A DNA stretch of 64,000 nt from Centipeda infelix ATCC 43532. GTDB taxonomy: Bacteria; Bacillota; Negativicutes; Selenomonadales; Selenomonadaceae. Below are positions 53,435 through 62,850 of the stretch, piece by piece (the stretch's first letter is position 1; each line of letters begins with the position of its first letter). The position numbers and the translations under genes were made by a program. The stretch spans positions 46,069 through 110,068 of the forward strand of contig NZ_JH376797.1 in assembly GCF_000234095.1 (NCBI RefSeq), in the 5' to 3' direction. The notes under the pieces were generated by a model. The model ran no database searches. It was not told where the DNA came from and was given only the letters and a program-made list of their open reading frames with translations.

Positions 53435-54709
53435 ATGAAGAAGACAATGGTGGCTGCTCTGGCAGCAGCAATGACCATCGGCGCTGCGTCCACGACGTTC
53501 GCCGCTGCGAATCCGTTCTCGGATGTGCCCCGTGATCACTGGGCATACGATGCTGTGACGCAGCTTGCTGCGGACGGTGTTGTCGAGGGCTACGGCGACG
53601 GCACGTATCGCGGCGACCGCAACATCACGCGTTACGAGATGGCGCAGATGGTCGCAAAGGCGATGGCAAAGGAGAACGTTCCTGTATCGGATAAGGCTCT
53701 CATCGACCGTCTCGCAGCTGAGTTCGCCGATGAGCTCAACAATCTCGGCGTTCGTGTCTCGAACCTCGAGAAGCATGCGGATATGGTGAAGTTCACGGGC
53801 TACCTCCGCTATGACTACTTCAGCAATCGTAAGGAAGATGCAGCAAAGAAGAACAAGGATCGCGTTCGCTTCCGTCTCTTCCCCTCGGCAGAGGTTAACG
53901 ATCACTGGAAGGTCAACGCGCGTCTTGATACTGAGTACTACATGAACAAGGATGACAGCAGCTCGATGACGCTTGCGCGTGCCTATGCTGATGGCAACTA
54001 CGGCAAGCTGAATGTCAAGCTTGGCAAGATGGATCTCTACTCCGGCGCGGATGACGGGCTGGTTCTTGATACCGGTATCTCGGGTGCAAAGGTTACGTTC
54101 GGCAATGTTGTCAAGGCATCGGTTACGGCTGGTCGTGTCAAGGATTTCGGCGATGGTGACACAAAGGCTGCGAACTGGCATGATATGAAGAATTTCGATT
54201 TTGCAGCAAACTATCAGGGGATCGAGCTCACTGCTGCGATGGGCAAACTCACGGGCGGTGTCGGCTACCATCATCTGAACAGCACCTATTTCCGTGATGC
54301 TAAAAAGGCTCCCCGCTACAGCAAGACGAGCACGGATAATGCAAACATCTGGGCGGTTGGTGCTAGCTATAAGTTTGACAAGAATGTTGCACTGAAGGCT
54401 GCATACGCACAGAACACGGAGGCTGACTACTACCACAAGTCTGCAGCTGTCCAGCTCGACTACAAGGGCGCAAAGAAGTCTGATATGGGTTCGTGGGGGG
54501 CATATGTTGCCTATCGTCACCTCAACAAGTATGCAGCACTTGCACCGACCTACACCATCCTCGGGCGTGATCAGAAGGGCTGGGCTGTCGGCGCATCCTA
54601 TATGCTCTTCAAGAACGTGACGACGAAGGCGGAGTACTTCCGTGGCAAGGATATCACGGCGGACAAGAAGGCAAGCACGCTCTTTGGTCGCGTTGAGTTC
54701 GCGTTCTAA
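53435..54709 (+). CDS. S-layer-homology porin (OmpM-like outer-membrane protein)
   Basis: 424 residues: a signal peptide (MKKTMVAALAAAMTIGAAST...FA, cut near AAA-NPF), one SLH domain (about 24-80, NPFSDVPRDHWAYDAVTQLA with YGDGTYRGDRNITRYEMAQM), a short coiled coil, then a beta-barrel of about 300 residues ending in VEFAF with C-terminal Phe, the outer-membrane insertion signal. In Negativicutes the SLH domain grips cadaverine-modified peptidoglycan, tying outer membrane to wall, and the barrel is a general porin. AAAGGAGG precedes the start. The gene is probably very highly expressed. Confidence 0.95.
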   Translation: MKKTMVAALAAAMTIGAASTTFAAANPFSDVPRDHWAYDAVTQLAADGVVEGYGDGTYRGDRNITRYEMAQMVAKAMAKENVPVSDKALIDRLAAEFADELNNLGVRVSNLEKHADMVKFTGYLRYDYFSNRKEDAAKKNKDRVRFRLFPSAEVNDHWKVNARLDTEYYMNKDDSSSMTLARAYADGNYGKLNVKLGKMDLYSGADDGLVLDTGISGAKVTFGNVVKASVTAGRVKDFGDGDTKAANWHDMKNFDFAANYQGIELTAAMGKLTGGVGYHHLNSTYFRDAKKAPRYSKTSTDNANIWAVGASYKFDKNVALKAAYAQNTEADYYHKSAAVQLDYKGAKKSDMGSWGAYVAYRHLNKYAALAPTYTILGRDQKGWAVGASYMLFKNVTTKAEYFRGKDITADKKASTLFGRVEFAF

Positions 54710-54745
54710 TCTGACTTGCTCCATCAGCGGAATTACCGCACAGCA

Positions 54746-54775
54746 AAAAGAGCACTGCAATCGCAGTGCTCTTTT
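54746..54775. terminator. Terminator between the porin gene and the HAD gene
   Basis: Perfect 13-bp stem AAAAGAGCACTGC / GCAGTGCTCTTTT with loop AATC. It serves both directions. Confidence 0.93.
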
Positions 54776-54786
54776 ACTATGTCTGA

Positions 54787-55599
54787 TTATAATATCTCTT
54801 TCAAGATCCACGGCACAAGCGGCTCTCTGCATGGCGGGGCAATGCGGTCTGCCGCCGCCTTTGCATCCTCCGAGGCATCCTCAGGAGCAATGCCGATGTC
54901 CGCCATACGAAGAAGCTCGACATCGTTCTCATAGTCGCCGCAGGCGATGATGCGCCGCCCCGCATAGGCGGGCATCGCCTTCAGTACCTCTGCCATTGCG
55001 CCCTTACTCGTGCAGGGGGGGACGAACTCAAGGTAGTTGGCCTCGGAGTAGAACGAGTTGGAGCATTTGTCAATGCCGAGTTCCTGCGCCAGCCGTTCGA
55101 CGAAGCTCAGGTTGATCGGCGCGTCGCAGATAAAGAATTTTAGCCATGTCTCGTCCTCGACCGTCTTCAAATTGGTATGGTTCACATTGTAGAACTCGTC
55201 GTCGAGACGCGGGTCGTCGTTTGCCTCGGGGCTGAGGATATTGCACTGCTCTGCCGTATAGACCTCGACGCAGGCGCGCGGAAACTGATAGAGGACACGC
55301 GCAGCAAACGTGCGCCAGAGATCGCCGTCGAGGGTGCGCGTCTCAAGCACCTGATTTGCAGCGAGATCCTTGAGCATCGCGCCGTTGAAGAAGATGCTCG
55401 GTGCATTGACTGTGATGCCATCGAGGTAGGGGAGGGCGGACTCGGGTGTACGTCCCGTCGCGGCGGCGAATGCACCGCCAGCCGCCGTAAACGCATTGAG
55501 TGCACGGATATTCTCCTCAGAGATCATTTCATAGCGCGGGATCAGCGTGCCGTCCAGATCGCTGATCAGAAGGATATCGTCGTATCGTTTTTCGCACAT
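54787..55599 (-). CDS. HAD-superfamily Cof-type phosphatase
   Basis: 270 residues of type IIB HAD fold: catalytic DLDGTL near residue 14, the second motif ATGR, and metal-binding GDYENDVELL near residue 230. Such enzymes dephosphorylate sugar phosphates, FMN or PLP; the substrate is open. It is the last gene of the minus-strand unit and overlaps the trpG end by 34 bases. Confidence 0.9.
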   Translation of the reverse strand: MCEKRYDDILLISDLDGTLIPRYEMISEENIRALNAFTAAGGAFAAATGRTPESALPYLDGITVNAPSIFFNGAMLKDLAANQVLETRTLDGDLWRTFAARVLYQFPRACVEVYTAEQCNILSPEANDDPRLDDEFYNVNHTNLKTVEDETWLKFFICDAPINLSFVERLAQELGIDKCSNSFYSEANYLEFVPPCTSKGAMAEVLKAMPAYAGRRIIACGDYENDVELLRMADIGIAPEDASEDAKAAADRIAPPCREPLVPWILKEIL

Positions 55600-56171
55600 A
55601 GTACACCAATGCCTATCAGATAGTTTTCCATCATCGCGGGACCGTCATGTGTCAGAATGGATTCGGGATGAAACTGGATGCCCTCAATGGGGAGCGTCTT
55701 GTGGCGTATGCCCATGATCGTACCGTCCCCGAGGTCGCTCGTGATCTCGAGCACATCGGGCAGACTTTCGCGCTCAATGATGAGGGAGTGGTAGCGTGCG
55801 ACCTGTGTGCCCGCATGGATGTTATGATAGATCCCTGTGCCGTGATGGCGGATGGGGGATGCCTTGCCGTGAACGATCTCGTGTGCGCGAACGACACGAC
55901 CGCCGAACACCTCGCCGATTGCCTGATGCCCGAGGCAAATCCCCAGGATCGGGACTTCACCGCCCAGCTCGCGTATGATGTCCTCCGTGATCCCCGCATC
56001 CTTTGGCAGTCCGGGACCGGGAGAGATCACAATGCCCTCATAGTTCTTGTTGCGGATTTCATCGACCGTTGTTACATCGTTTCGGATGACCTCGACCTCT
56101 GCACCGAGGTTCGTGAGCAGCTGATAGATGTTGTAGGTGAAAGAATCGTAGTTGTCAAGCAAAAGCAGCAT
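55566..56171 (-). CDS. trpG: Anthranilate synthase glutamine amidotransferase component
   Basis: 201 residues of class I glutamine amidotransferase: catalytic Cys in ILGICLGHQAIGEVFGG, and the His/Glu of IQFHPES. It hydrolyses glutamine and channels ammonia to TrpE. In some bacteria the same protein also serves aminodeoxychorismate synthase (PabA). The start lies 16 bases inside the trpE end. Confidence 0.93.
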   Translation of the reverse strand: MLLLLDNYDSFTYNIYQLLTNLGAEVEVIRNDVTTVDEIRNKNYEGIVISPGPGLPKDAGITEDIIRELGGEVPILGICLGHQAIGEVFGGRVVRAHEIVHGKASPIRHHGTGIYHNIHAGTQVARYHSLIIERESLPDVLEITSDLGDGTIMGIRHKTLPIEGIQFHPESILTHDGPAMMENYLIGIGVLCAKNDTTISF

Positions 56172-57657
56172 CGTTCTCCACCTCCTCTACCACCTCGAAG
56201 AGTGCCTTCGCCTTTTGCAGGATCTCGAGGTATTCCTTCTCGGGCACGGAGTCTTTGACGATGCCTGCACCTGCCTGGATGATCGCTGTGTCGTCATTCT
56301 CGATGCACATGGTACGCAGAGTGATGCACATATCCATGTTCCCACGAAAGTCCATATAGCCGACCGTGCCTGCGTAGAAACCGCGATTCTCATGCTCCTC
56401 TTCGTGAATGATCTCCATGGCTCGCAGCTTCGGTGCGCCGCTGACCGTCCCTGCGGGAAAGGTTGCACGCAGGACATCCATCGGTGTGTAGGCGGGATCA
56501 ATCGTACCGACCACACTGCTGACCATGTGCGAGACATGGGAGAATCGCTCGACCTCCATCAGTTTTGGTACGCGTACTGAGCCGGGGACGCTGATGCGTC
56601 CGAGATCGTTGCGTGCAAGGTCGACGAGCATCGCGTGCTCGGCACATTCCTTTTCATCGGCACGTAGCTCTGTGGCGAGCAGCGCGTCCTCCTCATCCGT
56701 TTTGCCGCGTTTGCGCGTCCCTGCGATGGGGTAAGTATAGACCGTCTTGTCCGAGACCTTGACGAGCATTTCGGGGGAGGCCCCGACAAGTTTCACCTCA
56801 CCGAAGTTGTAGTAGAACATATAAGGAGAGGGGTTGACCTGCCGCAGGCGGCGATAGAAAAGGAATGCAGGGCGCGTGACCTTTGTACGGAAACGGAAGG
56901 ACGGCACCGCCTGAAAGATGTCGCCCGCGTAGATGTGTTCCTTGATTGTGTTGATGGTCGCGAGAAAGTCAGCGGAGGGGGGCCCATACTCCGCCATAAA
57001 GTCCACGGGGGTGCTGCGTTTCGTCTTTGGCGTGGCGGGGGGGGCGAATGGCGTGGCAAGGCGTTTGCACATCGCGGTGAGACGCTCCATAATCGTGTCA
57101 TAGAGTTCATCCACATCCTCGCCTGTATGGATATCTGCAAGGTAGTGGAGCTGCGCGCTGTTACGCAGGGCATCGTAGACGACAAGATATCGGCACATCA
57201 TGAATTGTCCGAGCAACTGCTCACCGCCAAGTTCTACCCCGCGTACGCGGTCGAAGGTGGCCGCCGTCTCGTATGAAAAATAGCCCGCCAGTCCGCCATG
57301 GACGAGGGGAAGGCTTTCACCGTTCGCTGTAGCGGGCATGAAGCGTGCAGCATATGTCTTTATCGTTTCGTGCGGAACGCCCTCGATGCTCTTCATTAGA
57401 CCGTTCTCGTTTACGAGTAGCTTGTCCGCAAAGACCTGAATGTTGACAAACGGCTCACCGCCGATGAAGGAGTAGCGCCCAAACTGCTGCTGGGTCGTGT
57501 CGACGGACTCCATGATATAGCCCTTTTTGTCTCCGACCAGCTTGTAGTAGATGGATACAGGTGTGTCGAGATCCATCGTCAGCTCCGTGGAGACCGTGAT
57601 GAGGTTCGCTGTCTGCGCCGCTGTGATAAAATCTTCTTTCGTCAGACTCAGCTTCAT
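56155..57657 (-). CDS. trpE: Anthranilate synthase component I
   Basis: 500 residues. The N-terminal MESVDTTQQQFGRYSFIGGE corresponds to the LLES region that binds feedback tryptophan. The chorismate-binding core contains GDIFQAVPSFRF, PIAGTRKRG, LVDLARNDLGR and GTVSGAPKLRAM. It makes anthranilate from chorismate. No other trp genes are nearby, so this is an isolated trpEG pair; PabB is the alternative but the LES-type motif favours TrpE. The start overlaps the preceding small gene as ATGA. Confidence 0.92.
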   Translation of the reverse strand: MKLSLTKEDFITAAQTANLITVSTELTMDLDTPVSIYYKLVGDKKGYIMESVDTTQQQFGRYSFIGGEPFVNIQVFADKLLVNENGLMKSIEGVPHETIKTYAARFMPATANGESLPLVHGGLAGYFSYETAATFDRVRGVELGGEQLLGQFMMCRYLVVYDALRNSAQLHYLADIHTGEDVDELYDTIMERLTAMCKRLATPFAPPATPKTKRSTPVDFMAEYGPPSADFLATINTIKEHIYAGDIFQAVPSFRFRTKVTRPAFLFYRRLRQVNPSPYMFYYNFGEVKLVGASPEMLVKVSDKTVYTYPIAGTRKRGKTDEEDALLATELRADEKECAEHAMLVDLARNDLGRISVPGSVRVPKLMEVERFSHVSHMVSSVVGTIDPAYTPMDVLRATFPAGTVSGAPKLRAMEIIHEEEHENRGFYAGTVGYMDFRGNMDMCITLRTMCIENDDTAIIQAGAGIVKDSVPEKEYLEILQKAKALFEVVEEVENDAAFA

Positions 57658-57959
57658 TTATTGATCTCCATGACAACATCTCGCTCCTTGCGTCCAAGCA
57701 CCCAGCCAAGTACCTTCAGCTCGGCATAGAGCATCTGTTGTTGCTCGCGGTTGTTCTCACGGCTGAGTTTCAGCTGCTTGTACTGCTGTCGACCGAGGTT
57801 GTAGCGTGCGAGGATCTCCGCCTCGCTGCGCATCTTGTGGCGTCCGCCGGCGTGCATCCGCACGAGTTCCTCTATCTCTGCCTCGCCGTACGTGGGTGGA
57901 GGCGGCGGTGCTGCCATCTGCCGGACAAGATCGGTGAGTTCGCGATCACTCATGTTCAT
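57654..57959 (-). CDS. Small hypothetical protein preceding trpE
   Basis: 101 residues, charged. A stretch of five prolines near residue 22 is followed by a helix with EEIE-type sequence and then a long basic coiled-coil-like helix (residues 45-85). No domain recognised. The start at 57959 is supported by AAAGGAG at 6 bases. Its stop overlaps the trpE start, so translation is coupled; a role in trpE expression or anthranilate synthesis is possible but untested. Confidence 0.65.
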   Translation of the reverse strand: MNMSDRELTDLVRQMAAPPPPPTYGEAEIEELVRMHAGGRHKMRSEAEILARYNLGRQQYKQLKLSRENNREQQQMLYAELKVLGWVLGRKERDVVMEINK

Positions 57960-58015
57960 AAATGTCTCCTTTACTTCCATTGTGCGCGGCAGACAGCATC
58001 TCACAGAGTACACCG

Positions 58016-59245
58016 TCAGGATTTCGCGCTGTTCTCCTCCATATAGCGGATCATCGCCTCGGCAACGTGCTTTGCATCTCTGACGGCGTGCACGACGGTC
58101 CATGGTCCCTGCACAACGTCACCTGCTGAGAATACGCCGGGACGTTCGGTCATGCCATTCTCATCAACCTTCACCAATCCCTTCTCGTTCAAGGTAATGC
58201 CCGTTGTTGAGCGGGCGATCTTGTCCTTTGCCGCCTGACTTGCCGCGATGACGGTGCTGTCAGCGGGAACGAGATAGGGAGCACCTTCGCTGATTAAATT
58301 TTGCTCCTCATCAAAAATGCGGTCATACAGCATCGGCCCCTCGGGCGTAACGGAGTGGATGCCCTTGCCGTATTGGATCTCACAGCCGTCCATGAGAGCA
58401 TACTCGAGCTCGCGCTCGCTCGCCGAGATCCCGTTTCGTCGGGCGTAGATCGTGACATATCGGCTGCCCTTGCGGATCGCCGTACGTGCGACATCCATTG
58501 CAGAGTTGCCCGAGCCAATGACAGCAACGCGGTCGCCGAGGTGATAGACATCAGGGTTCTGGAGATAGTTGACGGCAAAGTGGCAGTTGCCAAGCGTCTC
58601 GCCGTGGATGCCAAGGCTTTTCGCACGCCATGCGCCCGTCCCCATAAAGATGGTCTCGTAGCCGTCACGGAAGAGATCATCCACCGTTAGCGCACCGCCG
58701 ATCGTCGTGTTCGGGCGGATGTGGATACCAAGCGTGTAGAGCTTTTCCTCATAGCGGTCAAGGGTCGAGGGCGGCAGACGAAAATCGGGGATGCCGTAGC
58801 GCAGCATTCCACCGATGCGCTGCATCCGCTCGAAGATCGTGACACCGTAGCCTTCCTGTGCGAGCTTGACTGCGACAACAATGCCTGCAGGTCCCGCGCC
58901 AATGACGGCGACATTGTGTCCGTTGTAGGATTTACGTTCGAGGACGAGCTTGTCGAGGTAAGTGTCCGAGATGTAGTGTTCGATGCTCGAGATCTGAACC
59001 GGCGCACCGCGCCGTCCCTGGATGCAGTTGCCCTCGCACTGTGCGTCGTGATCGCACACGAGCGAGCAGAAAACACTCATCGGGTTATTATCGTAAAGCA
59101 TCGCGCCCGCCTCATTGATCTTACCGTCGAGAAAGAGGCGGATCATTTCCGGGACGTTGGTCTGTACGGGACAGCCCTTGATGCGGCAGAGCGGCTTCTT
59201 GCATTGGAGACAGCGACGAGACTCGTTAATGACGTGAACAGCCAT
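58016..59245 (-). CDS. NADPH-dependent glutamate-synthase-small-subunit-like oxidoreductase
   Basis: 409 residues. The N-terminal cysteine cluster (CLQCKKPLCRIKGCPVQ, then CSLVCDHDAQCEGNC) would hold two 4Fe-4S centres; FAD binds at AVIGAGPAGI and NADPH at AVIGSGNSAMD. It matches GltD-type subunits that feed electrons to a partner. No glutamate synthase large subunit is next to it, so the partner is not known; related orphan GltD proteins pair with other oxidoreductases. It has its own promoter and is monocistronic. Confidence 0.87.
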   Translation of the reverse strand: MAVHVINESRRCLQCKKPLCRIKGCPVQTNVPEMIRLFLDGKINEAGAMLYDNNPMSVFCSLVCDHDAQCEGNCIQGRRGAPVQISSIEHYISDTYLDKLVLERKSYNGHNVAVIGAGPAGIVVAVKLAQEGYGVTIFERMQRIGGMLRYGIPDFRLPPSTLDRYEEKLYTLGIHIRPNTTIGGALTVDDLFRDGYETIFMGTGAWRAKSLGIHGETLGNCHFAVNYLQNPDVYHLGDRVAVIGSGNSAMDVARTAIRKGSRYVTIYARRNGISASERELEYALMDGCEIQYGKGIHSVTPEGPMLYDRIFDEEQNLISEGAPYLVPADSTVIAASQAAKDKIARSTTGITLNEKGLVKVDENGMTERPGVFSAGDVVQGPWTVVHAVRDAKHVAEAMIRYMEENSAKS

Positions 59246-59305
59246 TGTTGATGATTCCTTTCGTTATGTTGTAAAGCTTCCTAAATGATTGTATACACAG
59301 GGATT

Positions 59306-59334
59306 ATTATATCACAATTCAATTGGTATGTCAT
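59306..59334 (-). promoter_or_regulatory. Promoter of the GltD-like gene
   Basis: Minus strand: -35 ATGACA (plus 59329-59334), 17-base spacer, -10 TATAAT (plus 59306-59311). The rest of the interval 59246-59556 is AT-rich and holds the upstream region of the chemoreceptor gene; I see no gene in it. Confidence 0.6.
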
Positions 59335-59556
59335 AGGAAGTAGAAAAAGAATCTGTCTTTTCCTGTAAAAAGGGACGAACAGAGATTTTGGTCCACCGAT
59401 TGTGTTTTTGTTATCAAATTTCCATAGTGTTCAAAAACTTATTTTTATTACCAATATGGGTGTTTATATACAAAGACCTTGTTATTTCGAAAAGATTGTG
59501 CTAGGGTGAAAAAGCCCATGATAGATGGATGTTGTTATGGAAGAGGGGGAACAGTT

Positions 59557-61563
59557 GTGCAGTTTAAGTCAATTCGGACAAAGTTTTTGGTATCTGTGTT
59601 GCCTGTGATGCTTGTCGGTTTTCTTGTGTTCTTCGCCGTCAGCTACAAGATGGCGAGCAATATGCTCGTAGAGAACGCGGATACAATCGGCAAGGGGGTC
59701 GGAAAGCAGGCAGCCCTTGAGGTGCGGCGTATCTTCGATACGAACGAGGTGCATCTTGGGATGTTGGCACGGAGCTCAGCGATCCTTCACGGTGATGATG
59801 CGGCGAGGCTTGCAAAGATGCAGGAGGTCCAGCAGGATACCGATGTGTTCTCAAACATTTCCTATCTGGATCTGAACGGGATAGGCATTGACTCAGCCGG
59901 CAGTGTAATTGACCGCAGTGACCGTGACTATTTCAAGAAGTCGGTTCAGACACAGAAGGTGGTCGTCTCTGAGCCGATCATCTCGGCGATTACAGGAAAG
60001 GTGGTTGTTGTCATCGCTGTGCCGGTGATCGAGAACGGAACGCTCATGGGCATTGTGACGGGGACGATCGGGCTCTCGCGCTTTGATGATACGCTCGCGA
60101 AGATGACGACGTACCGCACGGGACAGCTTGTCGTCATGGATGAGACGGGGCTTGTCATCATCCATCCGAACGAGGCGGCGCAGGTCGGCAAGCTCGACTT
60201 TAGCAAGGAGGTGTCGAGCGTCAAGCTCTCGACGAGCCTTGTGGATGCCTTCAAGGCTGTGATTGACAAGGATGAGCCCGCCCTTGCACACTATACACGT
60301 GAGTCGGGTGAGGAGATGACGGGGACGCTCGTGCCGATTCACCTTGATGGTCGTCGTTGGGTTGTCATGTCGGAGGCATCCGACAGTGAGATTTTGGAGA
60401 ATGCACACAGTCTGCTGTCTGTGCTTGCCGTTTTGACCGTTGTTATTCTTCTTGTAATCTCGGCGATTATCTTCTTCATTTCCAACAGCTTTGCGGCAAA
60501 TATTCAAAAGGTGGTCCGTGTCTGCGAGATTATCAACAGCGGTGATCTGCGCGAAATACCGAAAACGATTACCTCACAGGATGAGATGGGACAGCTCTCA
60601 GATGGCTTTATCAAGATGCGGCATACGCTCAACACGCTGATTAAGAGGATTCAGTCCAACGCAGCGGAGCTCTCAACCTCGGCGGAGGGGCTCACTGAGG
60701 CTTCGCAGCAGTCGGCGGAGGCATCGAATCATGTTGCGATGTCAATCTCAGAAATTGCAGAAGGTGCTGAGCGTCAGTCTGCAGCCTCCTCTTCTGTCGC
60801 AAAAGCAACGGCATCGATTTCAAACCATGCGGAAAAGATGTCGAAGCAGGCGGATGTAGTTGCAGAGGTGACGAATAATACGGTTGAGCGCGTACGTGAG
60901 GGGCGTTCCTCCATCGACGAGGTTGTCAACTACATGGAGCAGATCAAAAATGGGTCTGAGACCGTGGATGCTGCGATCTCGGCGCTCGGAAAGAGTTCCG
61001 AGGAGATCAGTCACAGCGTCGAGGTGATCGGCAGTATTGCTGAGCAAACGAATCTGCTCGCGCTCAATGCAGCCATTGAGGCGGCACGTGCAGGCGAGCA
61101 TGGCCGTGGATTTGCGGTGGTCGCCGAGGAGGTGCGAAAGCTCGCTGAGGAATCAGGCGAGTTCTCGAAAAAGATCTCTGAGACGATGCAGTCCGTACAG
61201 GCAGATATGGAGCGTGCGGTCGAGGCGGGCAAACGCGGCAGTGAGTATGTCGGGCACGGTCTGGACTCGGTGCGTACGGCAGACGGTGTGTTCCAGTCGA
61301 TTGCAGAGTCGATTCAGCAGCTCGGCGACGGTGTGAAGGACATTACCGCAAGCATCCGCCAGATGGAGGATGAGACGCAGACAGTACGTGCGCAGATTGA
61401 GGAGATCCAAAAGGTCAGCACGGCAAACGCTGACGGCGCGCAGAGTGTATCTGCGGCAACCGAGGAGCAGTCGGCATCAATGCAGGAGGTTGCTGCGGCG
61501 ACGCGCCGCCTCTCCGGCCTTGCCGATGAACTTGCGGATGAGACGAAGAAATTCAAACTCTAA
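59557..61563 (+). CDS. Methyl-accepting chemotaxis protein with dCache sensor
   Basis: 668 residues: TM1 (about 10-32), an extracytoplasmic dCache domain (about 35-275, with [14 protein letters not shown] and [11 protein letters not shown]), TM2 (about 282-305), a HAMP domain, and an MCP signalling domain with hairpin tip near [19 protein letters not shown]. It senses small molecules in the periplasm and signals to CheA/CheW. The GTG at 59557 with GGGGGA upstream is taken as start. The ligand is unknown; dCache receptors commonly bind amino acids, organic acids or amines. Confidence 0.93.
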   Translation: MQFKSIRTKFLVSVLPVMLVGFLVFFAVSYKMASNMLVENADTIGKGVGKQAALEVRRIFDTNEVHLGMLARSSAILHGDDAARLAKMQEVQQDTDVFSNISYLDLNGIGIDSAGSVIDRSDRDYFKKSVQTQKVVVSEPIISAITGKVVVVIAVPVIENGTLMGIVTGTIGLSRFDDTLAKMTTYRTGQLVVMDETGLVIIHPNEAAQVGKLDFSKEVSSVKLSTSLVDAFKAVIDKDEPALAHYTRESGEEMTGTLVPIHLDGRRWVVMSEASDSEILENAHSLLSVLAVLTVVILLVISAIIFFISNSFAANIQKVVRVCEIINSGDLREIPKTITSQDEMGQLSDGFIKMRHTLNTLIKRIQSNAAELSTSAEGLTEASQQSAEASNHVAMSISEIAEGAERQSAASSSVAKATASISNHAEKMSKQADVVAEVTNNTVERVREGRSSIDEVVNYMEQIKNGSETVDAAISALGKSSEEISHSVEVIGSIAEQTNLLALNAAIEAARAGEHGRGFAVVAEEVRKLAEESGEFSKKISETMQSVQADMERAVEAGKRGSEYVGHGLDSVRTADGVFQSIAESIQQLGDGVKDITASIRQMEDETQTVRAQIEEIQKVSTANADGAQSVSAATEEQSASMQEVAAATRRLSGLADELADETKKFKL

Positions 61564-61580
61564 ACGAAAAGAATTTGATG

Positions 61581-61609
61581 GGGGTTACTGCACTTGCAGT
61601 GACCCCTTT
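61581..61609 (+). terminator. Terminator of the chemoreceptor gene
   Basis: Stem GGGGTTACTGCA / TGCAGTGACCCC with one G-T pair, then TTT. The right arm contains the -35 box of the next gene. Confidence 0.78.
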
Positions 61610-61622
61610 CCTGTTGTATGAT
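61594..61622 (+). promoter_or_regulatory. Promoter of the carboxynorspermidine genes
   Basis: -35 TTGCAG (61594-61599), 17-base spacer, -10 TATGAT (61617-61622), 28 bases before the start codon. Confidence 0.68.
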
Positions 61623-61650
61623 AGGGGGCATAGGTAAAGGAGGCGTTTCC

Positions 61651-62850
61651 ATGGGAAAAGCGATGATTATTGGAGCGGGCGGCGTTGCAAGTGTTGCCGT
61701 GCATAAATGCTGTCAGAATCCGGAGGTGTTCGAGGAGATCCTCATTGCCTCGCGTACAAAGTCGAAATGTGACGCACTGAAGGAGAAGCTGGACGGCGGC
61801 AAGACGAAGATTCGGACGGCAGCGGTAGATGCGGATGATGTTCCGGCACTGACCGCACTTATCCGCGATTTTCAGCCCGATGTGGTGCTGAATCTTGCGC
61901 TCCCATATCAGGATCTGCACATCATGGACGCATGCCTTGCGGCGGGCGTGCACTATGTCGATACGGCGAACTACGAGCCGGAGGACACGGCGAAGTTCGA
62001 GTACAGCTGGCAGTGGGCATACGCCGATCGTTTCCGCGAGGCGGGGCTGACGGCTCTGCTCGGCTCGGGCTTTGATCCCGGTGTGACGGGTGTGTTCAGC
62101 GCATACGCCATGAAGCATGAGTTTGACGAGATCAACTACATCGACATCCTCGACTGCAACGGCGGCGACCACGGCTATCCCTTTGCGACGAATTTCAACC
62201 CCGAGATCAACATCCGTGAGGTCTCAGCGAAGGGCAGCTACTGGGAAAACGGCGCATGGGTCGAGACGGAGCCGATGGAGATCAAGCGCGTCTACGACTT
62301 CGCCGAGGTCGGTCAAAAGGATATGTATCTCCTGCACCATGAGGAGCTTGAGTCGCTTGCAAAAAATATCAAGGGCATCAAGCGTATTCGCTTCTTTATG
62401 ACGTTCGGCGAGAGCTATCTGACGCATTTGCGCTGCCTTGAGAACGTCGGCATGACCTCGATCGAGCCGATTGACTTTGAGGGGCACAAGATCATCCCGC
62501 TCCAATTCCTCAAGGCAGTGCTGCCCGACCCCGCGAGCCTCGGCCCGCGCACGAAGGGCAAGACGAACATCGGCTGCATCTTCTGCGGAAAGAAGGACGG
62601 CAAGGACAAGAATTACTACCTCTACAACGTCTGTGACCACGAGAAATGCTATGCCGAAGTCGGCTCTCAGGCGGTCGCCTATACGACGGGCGTGCCCGCG
62701 ATGATCGGGGCGATGATGGTGATGACGGGCAAGTGGCGCAAACCGGGCGTGTTCAATGTCGAGGAGTTCGATCCTGACCCGTTTATGGACGCGCTCAATG
62801 TCTGGGGGCTGCCGTGGCAGGAGAGCCACAGCCCCGTGCTGGTAGACTGA
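61651..62850 (+). CDS. Carboxynorspermidine/carboxyspermidine dehydrogenase
   Basis: 399 residues of the saccharopine-dehydrogenase fold: NAD(P)-binding MIIGAGGVASVAVHKC at the N terminus, ALPYQDLHIMDACLAAGVHY, and GSGFDPGVTGVFSAY. It reductively condenses aspartate beta-semialdehyde with diaminopropane or putrescine. The start at 61651 has AAAGGAGG upstream. The decarboxylase gene follows with a single-base overlap, completing the alternative spermidine/norspermidine route. Confidence 0.9.
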   Translation: MGKAMIIGAGGVASVAVHKCCQNPEVFEEILIASRTKSKCDALKEKLDGGKTKIRTAAVDADDVPALTALIRDFQPDVVLNLALPYQDLHIMDACLAAGVHYVDTANYEPEDTAKFEYSWQWAYADRFREAGLTALLGSGFDPGVTGVFSAYAMKHEFDEINYIDILDCNGGDHGYPFATNFNPEINIREVSAKGSYWENGAWVETEPMEIKRVYDFAEVGQKDMYLLHHEELESLAKNIKGIKRIRFFMTFGESYLTHLRCLENVGMTSIEPIDFEGHKIIPLQFLKAVLPDPASLGPRTKGKTNIGCIFCGKKDGKDKNYYLYNVCDHEKCYAEVGSQAVAYTTGVPAMIGAMMVMTGKWRKPGVFNVEEFDPDPFMDALNVWGLPWQESHSPVLVD

